Shown here: in pieces, positions 44,185-55,901 of the stretch
Layout of the letters: each line of letters begins with the position of its first letter
Position numbering within the stretch: the stretch's first letter is position 1
NCBI GenBank assembly: GCA_035236585.1
Contig: CP141137.1
Coordinates: 44,910,057-44,974,056 of the forward strand
DNA from: Warburgia ugandensis
Taxonomy: Eukaryota; Streptophyta; Magnoliopsida; Canellales; Canellaceae
Direction: 5' to 3'
DNA: 64,000 nucleotides
The notes under the pieces: model-generated
Seen by the model: the letters and a program-made list of their open reading frames with translations, nothing else
What the model was told of the DNA's origin: nothing
Database searches by the model: none
Program-made: the position numbers and the translations under genes

Positions 44185-47100
44185 TGTAACATCCTCAATT
44201 TTTAACCCTAAATTAGTAATAAGATAAATTAATTAAATTAAAAAATTTATACATAGAATTTGGTTTTGAAATCACTAAAACTAGAAAGTAACGTCGATAG
44301 GAGTTGAACGATATAAAGAATGTTGAAAATGGAGTTCAGATGAGTGAGGTATGACCATTTTAAGTTGTAAGGGTAAATTGGTAATTAGCCAGGGACGCGA
44401 ATTAGAGGGGGTTGTTTTGATAACGACACCCCTTTCCATTCCCATCTGGCTCCAATGGAGGAAGGTGGTGATTTACCTTCCCATTTGAGAAGATCAGATC
44501 TCAACCTATAAAAACTAGTTTTCCCTTCCATTCCATGCCAAATAATTAGAGAAAAACCCTAGCTTTCCCCTGTATATGCTGTAGAAACGAATTGAAGTTT
44601 GCATGTTTCATAAGGCTATGATTTTCCATCTCCAGCTCTAATCAGGTAAGCTACACACTCTAACATGTTATTTACCTTGTTTTCCAACCTTCCCCTCACA
44701 GATCCGGGCTATTTTTGATCTGAATGGCCATTGGATGGCCTGGGGATTTAAAACCGTGGAGCATGGTTAGACCCATGTTAAGGAGACCTCAAATGAGAAA
44801 TCTAAGCCATTCATTGTAATCTTTGGACCCAAAAACCCTAGGAACAATGAGAATATATTAAAAATTAGTGCTTCTAAGACTCCGATTAAGCCAAAACAAG
44901 GTGGACGCCTTGGGTTCATCGTCCTCGATGGACGGTGCGCCAAAGACACCTACCGGGACACACAAGAGCAAATGCACACACGCGAGTGCTCCCTCGCACA
45001 CCTGCGCACCCACTATCCGAGAAGACCGCAATGCGCCATGCGTCCTCGAGTACATGCGCTCACGGGATGTTGGTTTGCGCCGATGTAAATTGGTGCAAAC
45101 ACCCATTTGCTAGTGTAAATCGGTGTAAAACATCATTTGTTGGTGTAATCTCCTTTTCGCTGGTGTAAGCCAATGTAAAATGTCTTTTTTGCTTATGTAA
45201 ACGCCTTTGCTGGTGCAAACAGGTGTAAACTTCAATTTTGACCTGAATTTTGATCTGGAATGATTTTTTTGAGATTCTGGAGGCTACAGATGCTCGATCA
45301 TTGATCCGAAAGATCCATAGGAACTGTCTTGATGATTGGACATGATTTTGACATTATATTTTTGATCTAATCATGTTTAATCAAGTAAATTTAATAAACT
45401 AGGACCAAATCACTTAGGTCCCACCAATCAAAGGGTGATCAAGCCGCAGAACTTGAACAACTAGATACTATATAGTACTAAATTAGTTTGCTAAGGATTA
45501 AATTAGATGTAATTACTCTGGTAATTGATTTAGACCATTGATTTAACTTAGATCTTGGAAAATTGTTGAGCTAAGGAGGATCTGACTATCAGATCAAGGT
45601 GTAAACTATAGATGCATATAAAAATGAGTAGATGAAGATGAGATAGAACTGATTAATAACTAATAACATTGAGATTAAGGACCAAATCATAAATAGAGAT
45701 ATTAGAGAATGATCCAACGGTTGGATCACCACTGATTCCACTGAGATGAAATAAATAACACAAAATAGTACTATGATACTAACATCTACATCTGAGTGTG
45801 CGAACTAAGAGGATTATACTTTTTATTTGGGTTATCTCTCATTGAGGTAGGTGACGACATCTAATGTTATGTTTTGATTTTTAAATCTTTGCATTATCAT
45901 AGTATTCAAGGTTGATTGTGATTGATTGTCATTTATTTATTTATTCTAAGATTTTGTGAGATTCAACATGTTATACTATGATTAACATTAGATTTTGATA
46001 GTATATTGAATGGGTTTTCATTATCGATTGTTTTATGAGATTAATACCGCGTATCTTATGTATGATTAATAATTATCTTTCCGTATTACATCACTGAGAT
46101 TGATTGGTTTTCATAACATTGATGGTGGAGGCTTGGTGGCTAGTCCTTTGAGAGGCTAACCCCAGGATGAGGGGTGTGCCTTGGGGATTGTGAGCCACGA
46201 GTGCTCCTTATTTTACAAGATACATGATTTTCATGTTTTGTAATTTATGATGGGTGCTCTCACTCGGTAGATGTCATGCTAGGAGGGAGTAGGGTCGACA
46301 ACCCATGCTCCAAAATTGTTATGTGATTGTGATATGATAGACACTTGCCCACAAATGACTTTCGGTAGGGGTTTGGTAACATGGATAGTCCACACTACCG
46401 GTCCAAGCCTTTCCATGGGGACGGACGTTAAGTCTTCCATTATGGTGTCGACGGGGAGCGACGATGGTTGAGACCCTACAGGGGTTGCCACTGTGACATG
46501 ACGATCCATACTCTTGTTTTGTATGCTTGCATGATGAGCATAAAGATGTTATTGTATGCCTGGGTGTGACGACACTTAGAGGATTGATATGAGTACTCAT
46601 GATCTATTAGACCAATATATGGGACACTGTGGGACCCATATACCTTAGGGTACCTTGTTTGCTATTGTATTCTCATTGATAGTGGATCATATCATGTTTT
46701 ACATCTACAAGATTATCATGGTTTATATCCATGAGAAGCATGTTTTATCGCATTTGATGTTTTAAGACTATATTGACATTACTTATAATACTTATATTTT
46801 CATGGATAATTGACTTACATATTATATCAACATTATTATTTGACTTTGTTTTCCTTGTTATTACATTAAATGTCTATGTACCTACACAAGCAATAGCTTG
46901 CTGAGGCATTACTTTGTTTTGCAATGCCTTAGATACCGAGCGCGATAGTAGGAAGGGCAAGGCCGTGGAAGGACAATGCTAATAGTGGGGACCACCTCAT
47001 TTGACCGATAGATAGCTTGATGTGAGTGGTTGATGGATTTTCGTTTGACCCTATTTTATGGATTGTATACCCTCATTAGATGGATTTGATTGTGACATAT

Positions 47101-47442
47101 ATATATTATAGACTTATCTTTAAGTATAGTGGGTTGTTATGATGGATGGACCCTGGGCCATAGTATGATGTTTTTGGATATTATTGTTTTAAAAATAAAG
47201 GTGCCCCTGATTTTGACATTGGATTTAATATTATTATTGTCTTAAATTTATGACTGTGTACTTACATTTATCTTTTAATCGTGGTCATAATGTTTTTGGA
47301 AAAAAAGAAGAAGTAAACACCCGGAGGTTTTTCAGTAAATGTTATAATAAAATAATTAATAGAATCTTTTGATTTTGGGATCTCGACTACGACTATAATT
47401 ACTATAAAAAAGAAATTTGTTATAAGAACCCAGAGTGTTACA
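44185..47442 (+). repeat. 5' LTR of element E (3.26 kb)
   Basis: Starts TGTAACATCCTCAATTTTTA, ends CCAGAGTGTTACA, and is followed two bases later by the primer site. It contains a CpG-rich patch (44930-45060), a tandem array of GGTGTAAAC-type units spaced about 30 bp (45075-45240), and a hairpin near the 3' end (46904-46929). Confidence 0.9.
45075..45240. repeat. GGTGTAAAC tandem units in LTR E
   Basis: GGTGCAAACACCCATTTGC, TAGTGTAAATCGGTGTAAAAC, TTGGTGTAATCTCC, CTGGTGTAAGCCAATGTAAAA and GCTGGTGCAAACAGGTGTAAA follow each other about every 30 bp. The 3' LTR carries the same array at about 52990-53175 with one extra unit (CGATGTAAACTAGTATAATC). Confidence 0.75.
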
Positions 47443-47444
47443 GT

Positions 47445-47457
47445 TGGTATCAGAGCC
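47445..47457 (+). other. Primer-binding site (initiator tRNA-Met)
   Basis: TTGGTATCAGAGC begins two to three bases after the LTR end and is complementary to the 3' end of plant initiator tRNA-Met. Confidence 0.9.
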
Positions 47458-47580
47458 CAGTCTATTCCATCATAATCCTTACAAAGGTCCACTTATATGT
47501 ATGTGATAGTCCATAAATTGTAGTTAAAGAGGAATTAAGGGAGAGGAACTTACACTTAGTGATATTTGAATCCATGACAG

Positions 47581-50500
47581 ATGGATCCTCGAAGAAGGAC
47601 AAGGTCTACCCCTGCAACACCAGTTGCCCCACTTGTTGAGTCCTCTGATCAAGGGGATTGCAATGTTGAGTTGGTGAATAAGGTGATGCTAGGGTTGATA
47701 CCCCTCATGAGCAACAGATTAGGACTGTAGTTCAAGTTGTGAACCCTAACCCTGCGACACCGCGTCCATTGGCACCAGTGGATTCGTCTATTCATTCCAC
47801 CCACCTAGTGCAGGCACCATCAACACCTAAGACCACTGTGGGTGATGCTACGAGTGACACTAAGAAGATAGATAAACTGTTAAAGTGATTTCAGAAGATG
47901 GTGCCACCCTTGTATGGTGACGGTGATACTGAGGAGGCTGAGTGATGGTTATTTGAGGCAGAGAGGACATTTGACGCGATGAAGATTGCACTAGAAGATC
48001 AGGTCCGGGTAGCTGTCTACCTACTAAAGGGTGAGGTAGGCTTTTGGTGGCAGACTTTTACATGTATTCGACCAGACCCTATGAGGCGATTACATGGGAG
48101 GCCTTTAAGCAGGCTTTTCCACCTCATGCATTGTAATCACTGAAGAAAGAGTTTGCCACCCTAGAGTAGAGAGATATGACGGTTCAGTAGTACTTGAACT
48201 GATTTACCCAACTGAGGAGGTTTGCTCCTGATGAGCTTGCCTCAGATAAGGAGGCAATAGACAGATTTGTGGATGAACTGACACCTTAGTTGAGAGATCG
48301 GGTGATTACTTCACGACCCACTATTGTGCGAGATGTAGCTGGCATGGCCTCCATGCTGGAGAAGAATTCTCTTAGGACTAGAGGGAGAACGTACCAGCCC
48401 ACTAAGGGCAAGAGACCTTTCAGTGCTATGCAGGCACATAGAGCACCAGGTTATCAGCCACAGACTAAGCCTAAGAGAGACATAGAGAAGAAGAGATGTG
48501 ATAGGTGCAAGGGTTGGCACCCTGAGTGAGGGTGTAATAGATTTGATAGGCCACAACATCAAAGGCAGCCCAACAGTAGCGACAGCACTAGCCACCTTTC
48601 CAAAGATAGTCATACAGGTGCTTTAGCTGCGGAGAAGTGGGACATTTCATTAAAGACTGTCCTAAGGGATAGAGGGAGAAGCCAACCAAGATGGATGCAG
48701 AGATAGCTACTGTGCCACGTAGTTAGAGACGAGTGTTTGCCATCACATCAGGGCAAATATAGGTCTTAACCCAGGTCGTTGAAGGTACTCTTCTAGTCTT
48801 AGACCAACATGCTAAGGCCCTCTTTGACACAGGGTCCAGTCATTCTTTTGTTTCATGCATTTTTGCATCTTGCCTTGATGTATGCATGCATAATAAGGAG
48901 AGACAATAGAGGCTACTGAGTATCTATGGGAGATACTTATGGAGATATCAGGCGTTAGGATGGACTCATACTTCATTTTATTACACATGGGCAATTATGA
49001 TGTTATATTATGAATGGATTAGTTAGCTAACTACTGGGCTACCGTAGACTATCTAAGAAGCAGGTCATTTTTGAGATACCTGAGGCAATCAAAAATATTG
49101 TTCCTAGGTAGAAAAAGTCTAGCAAGTACATGCATCATCTCTGCTATGAAAGTGGCAAGGTTTTATTCTCGAGGGTGCAGAGCATTCCTCACTTATGTGA
49201 CCATTGAAGATAGTTGGCAGCCACAGATTATGATATTGATGTTGTCTGTGAGTTTGCAGATGTTTTTCCTGAGGAGTTACCAGGATTCCCACAGAGTAGA
49301 GAGATAGACTTCACCATTGACCTAGTGTCAGGAACATCGCCTATCTCCAAGGCACCAAACAGAATGGCCCTAACAAAGTTAAGAGAGCTTAAAGTATAGT
49401 TATAAGAGTTACTTGATAAGGGCTTCATTTGGCCAAGCGGACCTCCATGGGGAGTGCCAGTCCTTTTTGTGAAGAGAAAGGACTAGTCATTGAGACTATG
49501 CATTGACTATCGGTTGCTAAATAGCCTCACTATAAAGAACCGATATCCTTTGTCATGCATAGATGATTTATTTGATCAGCTTCAATTAGCACTAGTATTC
49601 TCCAAGATAGACCTGAAATCAGGATTCCATCAGTTGAGGGTTACAGAAAAAGACATCTCGAAGACTGCTTTTAAGAGTGCTATGGTCACTATGAGTTTTT
49701 AGTGATGCCATTTGGATTGACCAATGCACCTGTAGTGTTCATGGATCTAATGAACCGTGTCTTCCGAGCTTACTTGGATAAGTTTGTGATTGTATTTGTC
49801 GATGACATCTTAGTTTACTCACCTAGTCATGAGGCACACAGAGAGCATCTTCATGTGGTATTGGACACACTTTGTCGGCATCAATTGTATACCAAGCTTA
49901 GTAAATGTGATTTTTTGTTAGATCATGTACAGTTTTTGGACCACGTGGTATCTAAAGATGGAGTGGCCCTAGACCCGACCAAAGTTGAGGCAGTGCTACA
50001 TTGGGAGAGGCCCAAGACGGTGACAGAGATAAGCAATTTTCTTAGTTTGGCAGGATATTATCGTTGATTCATTGAGGGATTCTCGCAGATTGTGTTGCCT
50101 TTACCTACCCTGACCAGGAAAGACACTCAGTTCGTTTGGATCGAGGCTTGCGAGGAGAGCTTCCAGGAGCTTAAGAGGAGGCTTACTATTGCCCCGGTGT
50201 TAACATTACCATCAAGTGTAGGCGGTTATGTAGTTTATTGTGATGCCTCGAGTAAGGGACTAGGAGCGGTGTTGATGTAGTATGGAAAGGTAATTGCCTA
50301 TGCATCAAGACAACTTAAGACACATGAGGTGAATTACCCGACTTATGATTTGGAGTTAGGTGCAGTGGTATTTGCACTGAAGTCCTGGAGACATTATCTA
50401 TATGGCCAGAAGTTTGAGGAATTCATTGATCATAAGAGCCTCAAGTACTTCTTTACTCAGAGTAATTTGAACATGAGGCAACGTAGATGGATGGAATATC

Positions 50501-52044
50501 TCAAGGACTTTGATTTCACCATACAATACCACCCAGCGAAGGCTAATGTTGTTGTAGATGCCTTGAGTAGGAAGTCTGGAGTAATGATCACCAATCTGTC
50601 GACTCGGTCTAAGTTTCTCAATAGGATATTAGAGGCATAGGGCAAAGATAAGGAGACACAGGATCTAGCAGATAGGACAGAGTTTATGAGAGGACTAGAT
50701 GGAGGAGTCAGATTCAAGGGTAGGTTGGTGGTACCTACAGATGATGATTTGAAGCTTGAGTTACTTCAGGAGGCACACCAGTCCCAATATACGATCCATC
50801 CTGGAGGTACAAAGATGTATCAGAACCTTAAGAGACATTTTTGGTGGAACAGAATGAAGAAGGATGTTGGAGAGTATGTGGCACAGTGTCTGACCTGTCA
50901 GCAGGTTAAGGCAGAGCATCAATGACCATCAGGGTTACTTCAGACATTGGATCTCCCTAAGTGGAAGTGGGATCATATTACCATGGATTTCATTGTGGGC
51001 CTTCCAAGGATTGTTAGCAGACATGACATGATATGGTTCGTTATGGACAGATTGACCAAGTCTGCTAATTTCCTTCCTATTAGGTAGAATCAAACGGCGG
51101 ACAGTCTAGCAAAATTGTATGTCAAGGAGATAGTAAGTCTACATGGAGTTCCCTTGACTATTATATCTGATCGAGACACTCGGTTTACCTCGAAGTACTA
51201 GAAGAGCGTACAAGAGGCTCTTCGATCGAAGCTGAAATTTAGCATAGCATTCCACCCTCAAATAGATGGTCAGACTAAGAGGACCATCCAGACGATTGAG
51301 GATATGCTACGGGCTTATGTTATGGATTGGAAGGGTAGCTGGGAAGACCATTTACCATTGGTAGAGTTTGCTTATAATAATAGCTATCATGAAAGTATTG
51401 GCATGGCTCCATATGAGGCACTTTATGGCAGGCCTTGTCGATTACCCTTATGTTGGAGTGATGTAGGAGAGAGACACATAATGAAGTCTGAGTTGATGGA
51501 AGAGTGTGCAGAGAAAGTTTGACTTATTCGTAAAGAGATTGTTGACAGCTCACAGCCGCCAAAAGAGTTATGCTGACAAGAGGTGGAAAGACCTAGAGTT
51601 CTCTGAAGGTGAGCATGTATTCTTAAAGTTTTCTCCTATTAAAGGAGTGATGAGGTTTGGGAATAAAGGGAAACTTAGCCCCATGTACGTTGGGCCTTTT
51701 GAGATTTTACGCATAGTTGGGTCAGTAGCATACCAGCTAGCCTTACAACCACGATTGGCAAATGTACACGACGTCTTCATGTATCTATGTTGAAGAAGTA
51801 TGTGCTAGACCCATCCCACGTGCTGGAGTAGATTCTAGGAGAGTTACAGCCGGATATGACTTTTAAAGAGAGACCTATACGTATACTGGATAAGAAAGTC
51901 AAGGAGTTAAGGACTAAAACTATTTTATTAGTCAAAGTCCTTTGGCATCATAATTCACTGCAGGAGGCCACATTAGAGACAAAAGAGGAGATGAGGAAGA
52001 TCCACCCACAGTTATTTACATGGAGGTATGTACTAAAATTTTGA
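47581..52044 (+). pseudogene. Element E gag-pol polyprotein, disrupted
   Basis: Landmarks: ATG at 47581 (MDPRRRTRSTPATP), capsid VPPLYGDGDTEEAE then FEAERTFD (about 47900), CCHC knuckle CFSCGEVGHFIKDC (48619-48660), protease LFDTGSSHSFVS (about 48820, DTG intact), RT FADVFPEELPGFP to [15 protein letters not shown] (49255-49840, FVDD intact), RNase H VYCDASSKGLGAVL (about 50237), integrase zinc residues in HQSQYTIHPG and CLTCQQVK (50776-50915), core Asp residues in WDHITMDFIVGLP and IISDRDTRF (50968, 51160), and tail TILLVKVLWHHNSLQEATLE (about 51920) with stop at 52042. The integrase Glu is replaced by Lys (QTKRTIQ at about 51280). Frameshifts lie near 49700 and 51520. Many stops fit C-to-T or G-to-A change, for example at 50065 and 50278. 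Confidence 0.88.
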
Positions 52045-52059
52045 GGACGAAATTTTTAT

Positions 52060-52072
52060 AAGGAGGGAAGGG
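52060..52072 (+). other. Polypurine tract of element E
   Basis: AAGGAGGGAAGGG-like run directly before the 3' LTR TG at 52073; primer for plus-strand synthesis. Confidence 0.85.
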
Positions 52073-53650
52073 TGTAATATCCTCAATTTTTAACCCTAAA
52101 TTAGTAATAAGATAAATTAATTAAATTACAAATTTTATGCATAGAATTTGGTTTTAAAATCATTAAAATTAGAAAGTACACGTTGATAGGAATTGACCGG
52201 TATAAAGAACGTAAAAAACGGAGTTCGGATGAGTGAGATATGACCATTTTAAGTTGTAAGGGTAAATTGGTAATTAGCTAGGGCCACGAATTAGAGGGGT
52301 TCATTTTGATAATGACACCCCTTTCTATTCCCATCCAGCTCCAATGGAGGAAAGCGGTGATCTACCTTCCCATTTGAGAAGATCGGATCTCGACCTATAA
52401 AAACTAGTTTTTCCTTCCATTCCCATGCTAAATAATCAAAGAAAAACCCTAGCTTTTCCCTGTGCATACTGCGAAAATGAACTGAAGTTTGCACACTTCA
52501 TAGGGCTCTGATCTCCCATCTCCGGCACTAATCAGGTAAGCTACACACTCTAACATATTATTTACCTTGTTTTCCAACTTTCCCCTCATAGATCCGAGCT
52601 AGATCTGATCTGAATGCCCGTTGAATGGCCTAGGGCTTTAAAACCGTAGAGCATGGTTAGACCCATGTTAAGGACACCTCAAATGAGAAATCTAAGCCAT
52701 TCATTGTGATCTTTGGACCCAAAAACTGTAGGAACAACAAAAATAAAAAGAAAAAAAAATGGAGCTTTTGGGACTTCGATTAAGCCAAAAGAAGGTGGAC
52801 GACTCAGGTTCATCGTCCTCAATGAATAGTGCGCCTAAGATGCCCATCGAGATGCATAAGAGCGAACGCGCGCACACGAGCGCTCCATCGCACACACGCG
52901 CAATGCACGCACGCGTGGGATGCTCACACGCAATGTCCTAGATGACCAGAACGCATCATGTGTCCTGGAGTACGTGTGCGCGCGGGATGTTGGTTTGCGT
53001 CGGTGTAAACTGGGGCAAACACCCATCCGCTAGTGTAAATCGGTGTAAAACACTGTCCGTCGATGTAAACTAGTATAATCTCCTTTCCGCCGGTGTAAGC
53101 CAGTATAAAACGTCTTTTTCCGCCAGTGTAAACTAGTGTAAACGCCTTTTGTGTGGTGCAAACATGTGTAAACTTCGGTTTTGACCTGAAATTGATCTAG
53201 AATAGTTTTTCTAAGATTTTGGAGGCCATAGAAGCCCGATCATCGATCTGAAAGATTTATTGGAACCATCTCAATGATGTGGACATAATTTTGACATTAT
53301 ATTTTTTATCTAATCATGTTTAGTCAAGTAAATTTAATAAAATAATATCAAATCACTTAGGTCTGGCCCATCAAAGGGTAATCAAGCCCCATAACTTGAA
53401 CAACTAGATAATATATGGTATTAAATTAGGATGCTAAGGATCAAATTAGATGTAATTACTTTAGTAATTGATATAGACCATTAATTTAACCCAGATCTTG
53501 GGAAATTGTTGAGCTAAGAAGAATTTGACTGTCAAATCAAGGTGTAAACTATAGATGTATATAAAAATGAGTAGATAAACATGGGATAGGACTGATTAAT
53601 AATCAATAACATTAGGATTAAGGACCAAATCATAAATAGAGATCTTAGAG
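52073..53650 (+). repeat. 3' LTR of element E, truncated
   Basis: Starts TGTAATATCCTCAATTTTTA and aligns with 44185-45704. Homology ends within ATAAATAGAGATCTTAGAG at about 53650, where the 5' LTR continues GAATGATCCAACGG. Confidence 0.88.
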
Positions 53651-54189
53651 AAAATTGGAAAAAATACATTTTTCAAATGGCAATTTAAGCTTTTAACTTG
53701 AATTGTTAGTTATTTTTACAAATAATATTTCAGAATTTAGAAATTATTTATGGAATTTGAGTTTTATTATGTAAGTTTATGTAAATCTCTTGAAATTTCA
53801 ATTGAATTTCAAAAATCTAAGAACTTTTGAATTGTTTGGAAAAAAGTGGGCTCATCTAAAATTTTCTAATTATTCAGAGAAATTCATGAGTATGATCATG
53901 ATAGCAAATTTATAACTGGAGGAGGTCCAAACAAACCAATAATATCTATTCCACTTATCAACATACACAAACTTATTATCTCACCAGCTGCTTTATAATT
54001 TTGTTGTTTCATGTTTCGAAGCTCTGCTTTCTCTGCAACTCCTTGCATTGAAGAAAATGTATAATATGTAGAGATAGGAATACTTATCCATCTGATGTTC
54101 ATTTACGGAAACTCCATAAGTTCGTAACACGACTATAACTTAAGACTAGAAATATCGATGACGAGGGAAGGGAAAAGAGAGATTATCAT
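53651..54189. other. AT-rich spacer between element E and the GTPase gene
   Basis: No transposon end recognised; it contains the 3' flank of the GTPase gene. The minus-strand open frame 54102-53896 lies just downstream of the GTPase stop and could be 3' UTR; it has no known motif. Confidence 0.45.
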
Positions 54190-55704
54190 CTATTGAGGAT
54201 CACTTAATTTTTTAGACGTTGGTTGTTCTCCATGTGTTTTCCTCAGCAAAGCGCTTCTATATATGGTAGTGAACTCAATGCACTGCCTTATGACTGCCAA
54301 TGCTACATTGTGTGTGTGAAAATTGTTCTTGATTGTGATCAGACGGTTATCACTTCTCGCAGCATCTGTTGTATAATTTTCAATGAAATAGATGCAGTCT
54401 GTCCTCGCCCTCATGGACACCTCCTTTCTCAGATCTTCTGCTTTCTGCTTGTTCCTCAAGGCCTTCCTATGTGTTAATACCACAACGTACGGTAAGCCTG
54501 AAATTTAGTACAAGGAGAATTCAATCCTTACAAATTACTACAAGCAAATCCTTTGCCAAGAAAAAAATTTATTCAACGAATCCATTTTCCATTGAAACAA
54601 TGAAAAAATTACCAAGAAATAAAATTCAATCCTTAATATGCCCAGAAAAAGTAAAATTGAATTAATACTTCTTTTAATAGAAAAAGGTATAATTAAGTTC
54701 CCAAAAGATGTTATGCCGTGTTGTCAATTAGAAAATACAGGAAACATGAACATATGAATGTAGGCCTTGCTTATATTATTAAAATCACCACCTGATCAAC
54801 ATGTGTCATTGCCACTATATTGGACTGTTTGGTATGAAAAGACACATCCTTGGATAGAATTATCCATGAGTAGTATTTTTCTTTCCCCTAGCCTCCTTTT
54901 TCTACGCCATGAGAAATGAAGGAAAGAAAAACAAAGGGGCTATTGGGCATTGGGGACAATAATCCATGAATAGAGAGAGTATACATGGAGAGTGATTTTC
55001 TCTTTCGCTTTTTGCAGCCATAAAATATAGACAAAATTATTCAAGAACTACCAACCAGACGGCGTTAAAGCTATTTTGCACGTCTTCAGGGTGCCAACAG
55101 CAAAGTAATAAGATGTATACCCATGGATATCTTATCAAAGATTTGTTATCTAAGAGCAAACAACCAAGAAAGAAAGAAATAGACCTGCGTCGCGAATGAC
55201 GCTGACTAGTTCCGGCAGCTTCATCATAACCACGCCCCTCTCGCTTGGCACGTCCGTGCACCGGAGGACTACCACCACGCACTCCGGTGCCGGATAATTG
55301 GCCCGAATCTGACGCAAAGCCTCGTCTACGTTGTCGCGCGACAGCCGCTCCATTGGTAGGCCTGGGGTATCGACGAGGGTCAATGATCCTGACACGTGGA
55401 CTAGGCTAGTCTCCCGCGTGGTACTGCCCACAGGAGCAGTTTCGGAACGGAGAATGAGGGGCCCATCTTCGTCTTTGAGGACCCGACATGCGGTGTTGAC
55501 GAAGGCACTCTTGCCATGGCCTCTGAAGCCTATGACGAGGATGGTAGGAAGAGGTTCTGCCACGTTGCGTAGAGAGTTTCGGATTTCGGAGGCTTGGATG
55601 CTGAGGATGTTGTTGTGGACAATTTTTTGGCCGATTATGAAGAGGATGGTGCCGGAGAGAGAAGCTGCGGCCAGCTTTAGGAGGATTGGGAGAAAGAGAC
55701 CCAT
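54190..55704 (-). CDS. Membrane-anchored P-loop GTPase, two exons, apparently intact
   Basis: Exon 1 runs 55704-55185 (donor CAG|GTCTAT), exon 2 54497-54190 (acceptor TTTCAG|GCTTACC), intron 687 bp; they join in phase at Gly174 to give 275 residues ending at TAG. The ATG at 55704 is preferred, since the frame opens only two codons further with TTG. Residues about 4-26 form one hydrophobic segment with few charges, a likely membrane anchor. G1 is GFRGHGKS (59-66), a possible G2 Thr sits in STTRETS, G3 is DTPG (112-115). At the G4 position the sequence is VVVLTHRK (178-185) rather than (N/T)KxD, so guanine specificity is uncertain. The C-terminal third is basic and helical. I know related uncharacterised plant P-loop proteins but no firm name. 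Exon 1 is much more GC-rich than its surroundings and no stop interrupts it. Confidence 0.82.
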
Positions 55705-55825
55705 TTTCAAACTGCCGCAGTAAATGAAGAAAATACATGTCAGGAGGAGAAGGAAAATGTGGCCGGGTTAGAGCGGAAAATGGAAAAGAAAGAATAATTT
55801 TGTGCTTTTCTTTGCTTGTGTTGAG

Positions 55826-55901
55826 TGTAAAGTTCGATTCCAATAGACCCCAGCGGCTGAAAGACAAAATATCAGCCCATGCATTAAAGTCGAACTTTAC
55901 A
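55826..55901. repeat. 12-bp inverted repeat upstream of the GTPase gene
   Basis: TGTAAAGTTCGA (55826-55837) and TCGAACTTTACA (55890-55901) are perfect inverse complements separated by 52 bp, about 125-195 bp upstream of the ATG. It could be a small transposon scar or a paired regulatory site. Confidence 0.6.

Larger units (their letters stand above)
44185..53650 (+). mobile_element. Ty3/gypsy chromovirus E (Tekay-like), best preserved copy
   Basis: Order of parts is 5' LTR, tRNA-Met primer site, gag, protease, RT, RNase H, integrase, chromodomain-like tail, polypurine tract, partial 3' LTR. Long LTRs, the tRNA-Met primer, RNase H before integrase and a C-terminal chromodomain-like segment point to the chromoviral branch, probably Tekay/Del. 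By eye the first 170 bp of the two LTRs differ at about 12 percent, so it is not recent. The 3' LTR stops at about 53650, losing about 1.75 kb and the right target duplication. Confidence 0.88.

Noticed and set aside
44858..45168. Three overlapping 77-82 residue frames
   Set aside because: They arise because the CpG-rich patch of LTR E lacks stops; frames are not shared with the 3' LTR copy.
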